Shown: positions 1-5,700 of the stretch, piece after piece | How positions within the stretch are numbered: position 1 is the first letter of the stretch | How the letters are laid out: the number at the start of each line of letters is the position of its first letter | Program-made: the position numbers and the translations under genes | The notes under the pieces: model-generated | What the model was told of the DNA's origin: nothing | Database searches by the model: none | Seen by the model: only the letters and a program-made list of their open reading frames with translations | NCBI GenBank assembly: GCA_011525095.1 | Contig: WTIV01000140.1 | Coordinates: forward strand, 1-7,612 | Source: Methanobacteriota archaeon | GTDB taxonomy: Archaea > Thermoplasmatota > Poseidoniia > Poseidoniales > Poseidoniaceae | Length of the DNA: 7,612 nucleotides | Reading direction: 5' to 3'

Positions 1-326
1 CTGAATGCGTACAATGGCATCAAGTCACATCTCTGACCTTCGTAAATCATCGCTTGATATTGGTCCCATGTTCTACCTGATAGATACAATTTTGATTTCT
101 TTGAAGTTTTGACCTCTATTGGGAAACACAAATCTCCCCTAAGTGCCAGTAGATCTCCACTCCCTTCCATTCCAGAACCTGCGGCCCGCACGACTAGAAA
201 TGGTCTGTCAATGACTTGTCTTGCCCTAGCTTTGGCAACAGCGTCGCAAGACCTAGTAACCGCATCAACTCCTTTGGGGATACCTGCTAGAACCGCCCTT
301 AGTTCTCTCTCATATTGACCTGTCAC
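1..326 (-). CDS. hjc: Holliday junction resolvase, Hjc family (3' end cut by window edge)
   Basis: I found this by translating the minus strand. A GTG start at 326-324 opens a frame of 108 codons that runs off the left edge. The in-frame stop six codons upstream, with no other usable start between, fixes the GTG. Archaeal Hjc is a small homodimeric endonuclease of the PD-(D/E)XK fold that cuts four-way junctions during recombination and fork repair. The visible motifs fit: YERELR at residues 5-10 (catalytic Glu8), the VVRAAGSG stretch at 45-52, GDLLAL with Asp58, and IEVKTSKK at 70-77 with Glu71 and Lys73. The 13-residue Asp-Glu spacing and the E-x-K pair match characterised Hjc enzymes. The segment between Glu8 and Asp58 is about 25 residues longer than in short Hjc proteins such as that of Pyrococcus. 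The gene is divergent from the RuvC-like gene at 391. The last part of the protein is outside the window. Confidence 0.85.
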   Translation of the reverse strand, partial: MTGQYERELRAVLAGIPKGVDAVTRSCDAVAKARARQVIDRPFLVVRAAGSGMEGSGDLLALRGDLCFPIEVKTSKKSKLYLSGRTWDQYQAMIYEGQRCDLMPLYAF

Positions 327-352
327 GTTTGGGAATCCATGTCAATCGCTTT

Positions 353-364
353 TGATTATATCGC
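353..364. promoter_or_regulatory. Shared TATA-like element between divergent hjc and RuvC-like genes
   Basis: The 64-bp gap between the two GTG starts holds one clear A/T-rich core, TGATTATATCGC. Read on either strand it gives a TATA-like octamer (GATTATAT or GATATAAT). Its centre near 359 lies about 32 bp from the plus-strand start at 391 and about 33 bp from the minus-strand start at 326. Archaeal TATA boxes usually sit about 26 bp before the transcription start, so both transcripts would have leaders of only a few bases. Neither GTG has a convincing Shine-Dalgarno, which fits leaderless messages. Assignment is by position and composition only. Confidence 0.5.
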
Positions 365-390
365 TGATTACGCGTCAAATTGATGCATGA

Positions 391-1125
391 GTGGCCGCTG
401 CGAGGTATGTGCGTAGGATTGCGGTTAGGACCGATGATTTCCGACTTTCTTTCCATTTGATGAGGGAGTTGAAAAGGAGGAAATGCAACTTTATCATGCT
501 CGCAACAGATGACGAATGGGATGGTATTCTTCTTACCTCGCCCGAAGAGGTGAAGGAAGGACACATCCCGGCAACTGAGGACACAGTTGAAATCGCCGTC
601 GAGAGAGCAATTCAAGCCTCGAGGGGCCTAGACTCTGCTGTACAGTTAGTATTCGGAATAGATCCTGGGCCTAGACCAGGAATCGCATGGCTTGCCGATG
701 GAATCGTAGTTGGCAGTGCTCAATTAGAGCAAATAGAATTCGTAGCAGACCACATAACCGGTCTTGCCTCAGCGGTTAAGCATCAGAGAATGTGCGTAAA
801 AGTAGGAGACGGAGCGCCACTATTGCGTGATCGGATAATCAATCAATTGATTTTGAGAGGTATCGAAACCCTTCAGGTTAACGAGTACAAAACGAGTTCT
901 GGTTCCAGAATGAAAACGCATCTCCATGCCGCAACACGAATTGCATTGATGGGCGGTAATCGAATTTATTCTGTGAGAGAATTGAACCCAACAGACGGTG
1001 ACCTAAAGGAGATACAGAGGCAATCTCGAATCCAGAGCTCTGGCAATTTGACAATTTCTACAGATTTAGCTAGAAGGGTTGCTTGTGGCGAATTATCGCT
1101 AGAAGAGGCGATTAGGATAGCCTAA
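391..1125 (+). CDS. RuvC/RNase H-fold-like protein of unknown function
   Basis: This is a 244-residue protein starting at GTG 391, directly after an in-frame TGA at 388-390, so no upstream start is possible. Residues 8-50 form a small alpha/beta N-terminal region (RIAVRTDDFRLSFHLMRELK, then DGILLTSPEE). Residues 87-112 contain FGIDPGPRPGIAW followed by a beta hairpin, the strand-1 signature of RuvC/YqgF-type RNase H folds, in which Asp91 would be the first metal ligand. Other candidate acidic positions are Asp140 in VKVGDGAP and Glu165. The helix that normally supplies the last acidic pair in RuvC seems to correspond to KTHLHAATRIAL (176-186), where His177 and His179 stand instead of Asp. It may therefore be a divergent nuclease or a non-catalytic nucleic-acid-binding member. 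It resembles conserved archaeal proteins of the broad RuvC/YqgF-like group (compare DUF460), but I cannot name the family with certainty. It is divergent from hjc and overlaps dacZ tail to tail by 14 bp. Confidence 0.7.
   Translation: MAAARYVRRIAVRTDDFRLSFHLMRELKRRKCNFIMLATDDEWDGILLTSPEEVKEGHIPATEDTVEIAVERAIQASRGLDSAVQLVFGIDPGPRPGIAWLADGIVVGSAQLEQIEFVADHITGLASAVKHQRMCVKVGDGAPLLRDRIINQLILRGIETLQVNEYKTSSGSRMKTHLHAATRIALMGGNRIYSVRELNPTDGDLKEIQRQSRIQSSGNLTISTDLARRVACGELSLEEAIRIA
1112..1125. terminator. Palindrome spanning both stop codons; possible weak bidirectional terminator
   Basis: The 14-bp overlap of the two convergent genes reads TTAGGATAGCCTAA: a 5-bp perfect inverted repeat around a 4-nt loop. 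The left arm contains the complement of the dacZ TAA stop and the right arm contains the TAA of the RuvC-like gene. On the plus strand it is followed by a pyrimidine-rich stretch (TATCTTTCTCTTCCTTT) that could help termination in an archaeon. The stem is short and there is no uninterrupted T run, so terminator function is uncertain; the inverted repeat itself is seen directly. Confidence 0.35.
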
Positions 1126-1960
1126 CCCTGTATCTTTCTCTTCCTTTGGAATAGAGCGTAATTACTCCACTGGACGATACACAAATTGCAATCGCATCGG
1201 CTAGTTGACTGATTGCCCGTGCAGCCAAATGCCTGCCACCTTCTCCAGATTTTGGATTGATTCCTGATGGAACTTGGACGTAGCGACCTGCATCGCTAGC
1301 AATCCCCTTTGAATTGAATAGAATGGCTCCATCTAGCCAAGCGAATTCAGCTAACGTTTCGTGATTGTTTTGTACAGTTACATCCTTCTTTGAATCATTA
1401 TGTCCTTTGAATGGATTAAGGACAATTGCAGTAGTATATCTCCTCAGTTTTGGTACAGAACCAATTGCGAATAATGCCCCAACTGCGTGACCTTCCCTAC
1501 CACGTCCACCGATTTGTCTAGCCAATTCCATCACCCTTGCTAGAACCTCAATGTCAACTCCATGCTCGTTTGCAATTATCGCTAATTTGTTTGAAGCGAG
1601 AGAATTTGTTTCGATTACTACAATTCCATTCATTGGCTCTGCCATAATTGCGAGTATCCTATCGCTAGAGTTGAATCTACCTTCTCCTAAGCCTTGCAGA
1701 ACTATGTCGTGAAGGTTGTTGAGGACAGAGAGTCCTTGTGAGGACAGTGAATCCTCAAGAATTTCAACATCTAAACCTAATTCATTGAGATTCTCTCTAA
1801 CCTTAGATGAGGATGTTAAGGTTACCAAACGTAATTTTTTTGGCAGTACTTCTCGAATTTTTTTTGCCGTTATCGAGCTGTTTGAAAGCAAGACTGCAAC
1901 AGAAAAATTAGAGCGTTCACCCTCTATTGCCGATGCTACCATTTTTGGCAGGTCGACCAA
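1112..1960 (-). CDS. dacZ: Diadenylate cyclase (c-di-AMP synthase), archaeal DacZ type
   Basis: The predicted product condenses two ATP into the second messenger c-di-AMP, which in archaea has been linked to osmotic and potassium homeostasis. It has 282 residues. An N-terminal alpha/beta region (about 16-110) precedes a DAC (DisA_N) domain (about 130-275), the arrangement of archaeal DacZ. DAC hallmarks are GREGHAVGALFAIGS (154-168), the catalytic LDGAILFNSKG (209-219, DGA at 210-212) and GEGGRHLAARAIS (239-251). The last corresponds to the bacterial G-x-RHR-AA motif, with Leu245 where bacteria have the second Arg. No membrane segment is visible, so it should be cytosolic. The TTG start at 1960 is preferred over ATG at 1942 because GAGGTG lies five bases before it. 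It is the second gene of an operon after the macro-domain gene, nine bases from its stop. Its stop at 1114-1112 lies inside the end of the convergent gene. Confidence 0.9.
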   Translation of the reverse strand: MVDLPKMVASAIEGERSNFSVAVLLSNSSITAKKIREVLPKKLRLVTLTSSSKVRENLNELGLDVEILEDSLSSQGLSVLNNLHDIVLQGLGEGRFNSSDRILAIMAEPMNGIVVIETNSLASNKLAIIANEHGVDIEVLARVMELARQIGGRGREGHAVGALFAIGSVPKLRRYTTAIVLNPFKGHNDSKKDVTVQNNHETLAEFAWLDGAILFNSKGIASDAGRYVQVPSGINPKSGEGGRHLAARAISQLADAIAICVSSSGVITLYSKGRERYRVRLS

Positions 1961-1971
1961 ATTAACACCTC
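1961..1971 (-). promoter_or_regulatory. Shine-Dalgarno deciding the TTG start of dacZ
   Basis: On the minus strand the sequence is GAGGTG (1971-1966), five bases, then TTG at 1960-1958. GAGGTG is a strong match to the anti-Shine-Dalgarno end of 16S rRNA, and its first two bases overlap the TGA stop of the macro-domain gene (1972-1970). This supports the non-ATG start and suggests coupled translation of the two genes from one message. Confidence 0.65.
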
Positions 1972-2596
1972 ATTCCATTGTTGTGTCAATACCAGGGAGT
2001 TGGTCTTCTGACTCCCTGTACACTGTACGCATGTTATTGATGAAGTTCCTTTCTTTTACAACGATATTGTACTCCTTAATTCCAGGGTCTTCCTCTCCAT
2101 CCATAATGCCGAGAAGTGTTTCTAATGTCAGTCGAGCACCTTCGCGGTGAGGGTATGCGAAGACTCCCATGGATAATGGTGGAGCCATAATCACGCTGAC
2201 ATCTTTCATTTCGCGAAGAGTGTCAAACAGATTGTGATATGCTTGTGGAAGTAGATCTCGCCTAGATTCATCTTGATTTGGCCTACGACAATCTGGGCTA
2301 ACTACATGAATGATGTGCTTGAATTTGTTTCCAAGGTTGTAAGGCTCGGAAACAACGTTGGTTGTTACTGGACAAGGAGGTAGATTCAACTTTCTTTGTT
2401 CGATGCTAACATTTCTGCAAAATTCTCGCAACTCGTCGCCTGCTGATTTGTGAATTTGTGCGTCTAGGCCTTCTCTTCCAGAAAGACGATTGTTCGCAGG
2501 GGTAACAACAGCATCTGCCTCTTGCAAATGTAGTTCACCACCAATGACTCGAACTACTCCCCATCGACAAGTTCGGGCCATATACAACTCGACCAT
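1970..2596 (-). CDS. Macro-domain protein (ADP-ribose or related ligand binding/hydrolysis)
   Basis: Macro domains bind ADP-ribose and its derivatives; many remove ADP-ribose from proteins or process O-acetyl-ADP-ribose. The 208-residue product has the family landmarks in order: ADAVVTPANNRL (28-38, the adenine/ribose-contacting strand with the Asn pair), GREGLDAQIHKSAG (40-53, the glycine loop and helix), FKHIIHVVSP (92-101) and MAPPLSMGVFAYPHREGARL (137-156, the phosphate-binding turn). The glycine-rich loop is modified relative to the common GGGGVD, here S-G-R-E-G-L-D. A tail of about 45 residues follows the core. ATG 2596 was chosen because a TATA-like box lies about 30 bp before it; ATG at 2581 (Met6) is the alternative and would leave the domain intact. 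It is the first gene of the operon with dacZ. The substrate cannot be told from sequence. Confidence 0.88.
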   Translation of the reverse strand: MVELYMARTCRWGVVRVIGGELHLQEADAVVTPANNRLSGREGLDAQIHKSAGDELREFCRNVSIEQRKLNLPPCPVTTNVVSEPYNLGNKFKHIIHVVSPDCRRPNQDESRRDLLPQAYHNLFDTLREMKDVSVIMAPPLSMGVFAYPHREGARLTLETLLGIMDGEEDPGIKEYNIVVKERNFINNMRTVYRESEDQLPGIDTTME

Positions 2597-2714
2597 GTTA
2601 ACAGCAGGAGGGGCCGTCCTTCATATACACATTGACGATTTCTTACGAAAATAGCCTATTTTGACCGGTACTAGAAAGCGAAGTGACTTTGAGTGACATC
2701 CCGTGCACGATGAT
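2597..2714. other. 118-bp divergent intergenic region
   Basis: This region separates the macro-domain operon (minus strand) from the giant surface-protein gene (plus strand). It holds the TATA-like box of the operon near 2626. For the plus-strand gene I see only a weak A/T-rich candidate (CGAAAATAGCCTATTTTG, about 2646-2663), which would place the transcription start near 2680 and leave a leader of a few tens of bases. GAGTGA at 2691-2696 is a possible weak Shine-Dalgarno six bases before GTG 2703. No small gene or RNA is evident. Confidence 0.4.
2620..2632 (-). promoter_or_regulatory. TATA-like box for the macro-domain/dacZ operon
   Basis: On the minus strand the sequence reads GTGTATATGA (2630-2621), centred near 2626 and about 30 bp before the ATG at 2596. 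This spacing fits a transcript that begins at or just before the start codon. No Shine-Dalgarno stands before that ATG, so a leaderless or nearly leaderless message is likely for the first operon gene, in contrast to the Shine-Dalgarno-driven dacZ. Confidence 0.5.
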
Positions 2715-2780
2715 ATGTCACAATCACGAAAAGCGCTATTTTTAGTCGCGCTATTCGTGGTTAGCCTAATCCAAATACCG
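2715..2780 (+). other. Signal peptide region of the giant surface protein
   Basis: The product begins MSQSRKALFLVALFVVSLIQ: a short polar and basic n-region followed by about 13 hydrophobic residues, then a polar Asn/Gln/Ser-rich stretch. This is a Sec-type signal peptide. The exact cleavage site is not obvious and there is no lipobox cysteine, so a lipoprotein is unlikely. Confidence 0.8.
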
Positions 2781-5700
2781 AATCAATCCAATCCGGAACA
2801 AGAATTGAGGGAGCAAATATTCAATGGATTCAGCATTGAAACAGACATCTGGAATGAGAGCCCGCTAAGGACGGTAGCGGTTCCCGGAGGATTCAACCTA
2901 TCGACAGCTGTTGACTACAGCGATGTTGGAGTTTTGATCAATAACAAATCCGAGGTCAGTCGAACGATTGGTTGGGCATTCGTTACTGCTAGGAATATCA
3001 GCGCAGACAGAGTATTCATCTTTGACAATTCATCCAACCCAACCGGCGAAACAATCAACAGAAATCAATTCAATACGTATTTCCTTGAGCCATTCAAGGT
3101 AATGCTATCCAATTATAATGGCACTGATCTCAATTATTTGGTAACCACCAAAGGCATGCCATTGAAAGTCAGTGGCGGCAATAACAAAGCGTCTTTCGAC
3201 CAAGAAATTGCATTAGCTGGTGGCGCATATGATTCAGACATCGGAAGTGATTATTGGAGTAATCACAATTATGGCCCACTTGCAGGAAAGCAGATGGAAG
3301 AATTCACTAGAGATGAATACGGGTTTTTCTTGGTAACAAGATTGACTGGATACACGGTTGAGACCGCTCTAGATTTGATTGAAAAGGCGAACAACTCCTA
3401 CGGCGCAAGAGGCACACACGTCCTCGATTTGGCCACAAATAGAAATGGCTCAGGATACAAATTTTGGAATGATGACTTGTATGTGGCGAACACCACTCTC
3501 AATGACACCATGAATTTGCCAGTATACTTCGATGAAGAAACTGAATTCGTTACAAACGTGAGCAACGTAATCGGCTACGCATCTTGGGGAAGTAATGACG
3601 GTAACTGGAATCGAAATTATCTTTCAAATGGCGGCTTTGATACACTGGATAACTCTTGGTCAAGCGGTTCCCGTTATTGGAATATTTCAGCGCCTACAGT
3701 AAGTTCTGGTGATGTTTTCAACTGGTCGTATCAGACCTCGACAAAACAGGGCGGAAACGGTGCTTTTGAAGCAGCAATTTCTGCTAGTTGCACACAGGAT
3801 TCCGGCTATCTGCGACAGGGTATATTTGCCGAATATTTCGACAATGAAGGAATCAATTTCAACGCTGCAACAATGCCTGATTTAATCGATAGAGTGCCAG
3901 ACCACTCTCGACTAGAATCATCCCTTGCGTATTCTTCATCCGGAAATCCATATCCTGGTTTAGATGACAGATTCAAAAATAATTGGGGCGCAAGATTCAG
4001 TGGACTAATCAATATACCAGAAACCGGAAACTGGACATTCTATCTCAATACCGATGACGGCTCTGAGTTATGGGTTAATGGTGACAGCCTAATCCAAAAT
4101 TACGGAATGCATGGAATGAGAGAATATTCCGGTTCTCTGAATTTGACGGCTGGATACCATGATTTCAGAATCGAATTTTTCCAAGGCGGAGGTCCACACG
4201 GATTGAGATTCTCTTGGGAAGGTCCAAATGTTAGCAAGACGACAATTCCATCCTCTGCATTCGTTGTACAGGCAGATAATATCCCGCAATCTGAAAACTT
4301 GATTCACCATTGGGATTTCGAAGAAGGTACTGGGTCCATTTCGAGTGACAGCGTCACGAATGATTCTAATTTCACACTGTATGGAATGAACTCAACCAAT
4401 TGGAGAAATTGCGTTGACGGTAATTGTTTATGGTTTGATGGAGTCGATGACTATGCAAAAGTGAATGTTGACGATTGGCTAGGCAATTTCAGCATTAGTC
4501 AGTGGGTCTGGGCCAACACAACCTCCTTACCGTCATATGCATCTACATTCGCAATCGACGACAATGCTGGTTCCAATCAATCGTTCCAACACATGGTTTC
4601 TGGCGGAAAATGGAAACTTCATAATAATCAAAGCCTGACATTTGGCGACGTAACTGCGCAGAAATGGACACACCTCGTCACAGTTTACGATGCTGGGTAT
4701 GTTAGACAGTACATGGACGGGGTTTTGGTTAACACCAACTTCTACCCGAATGGTTCTCTAAACAACTTTGACTTGTACAAAATTGGTGTAAATAGAGCCG
4801 GAAATGCTTACTTCGAAGGAATGATTGACAATCTAATGATTTGGGATACTGCGCTGGAAAATAGTTCAATTACTGCCCTAAACAGAAACATCCTAAACAA
4901 CTGTACTGCATACTCAGGTAACGGTCAGAATGTTGCATACCTCGAGACTACACATGAAATTCCTCAAAACTTCACAAATCACGCCTGGAATGTGTATGCC
5001 TACGGGAAAAGAGATGGCGATGTATTTGGAGAATACCAAATTCAAGTCACGTCATTCGATTCCAACGGAAGCGAACTGAGTTACAATGAATCATCAAAGA
5101 AAGAGTATACAACAGCATGGAACTCACAGACAATGAGATTTAGACCGCATGAAAATGCTACCTTTATGAAAATTAGAATCTCTTTGGATATAGTCCCTAC
5201 ATCCACTGATGGTTCACTATTTGTTGACTCAGCAATACTTCGTGTGATTAGACCACACATGGATTGGGTCAACGGATCGATTGTAGAGACAGCGGTTAGC
5301 ACAGGGGCCCGCTCATTCAATTGGGGCACATCTTACGGACAATCCTTAGTTGCAGATATCCTTGAAGACGGGGCCAGTGGAATCAAAGGGTACGTGTATG
5401 AGCCGTACCTAACAGCCGTCTCTTCACCAAGTGTACTGTTATCATCCTACGCCAGTGGATACAACCTTGCTGAATCCTACGCAGCTGCAAACACCATGAC
5501 AAGTTGGATGGGTGTTGTTGTTGGAGACCCGAAGATGAGTCCGTACGCCGATATCGTCCATGACATCAGAATTATAGACGTAAGAGTGACAGAAAATCTT
5601 ACGATAAACTCTAATTGCAAAATCGAAATCGCAATTGAAAATATCGGCCCCGGAATTGGTGTTGGAAATCTGAAGATTTTGGACAAACTCGGCAGTATTG

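Noticed and set aside
109..318. Plus-strand open frame of 69 codons
   Set aside because: It lies opposite the hjc-like gene, whose motifs are clear on the minus strand; the plus-strand product is low-complexity Ser/Pro/Thr-rich and resembles nothing.
310..615. Minus-strand open frames over the start of the RuvC-like gene
   Set aside because: They are antisense to a gene with recognisable motifs and have no recognisable content of their own.
1833..1865. Two T runs (7 and 8 bases) inside dacZ, considered as slippage or phase-variation sites
   Set aside because: Each encodes a Lys-Lys pair in frame and the reading frame is intact on both sides; runs this short in an A/T-rich gene are unremarkable.
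1716..2150. Plus-strand open frame of 144 codons spanning the dacZ/macro junction
   Set aside because: It is the reverse-strand shadow of two well-supported genes and its product has no recognisable motif.
2646..2663. Possible inverted repeat (GAAAATAGCCTATTTTG) considered as an operator
   Set aside because: The half-sites AAAATAG and CTATTTT do pair, but it is a short A/T-rich palindrome with no second copy in the window; it is mentioned only as a weak promoter-region candidate.
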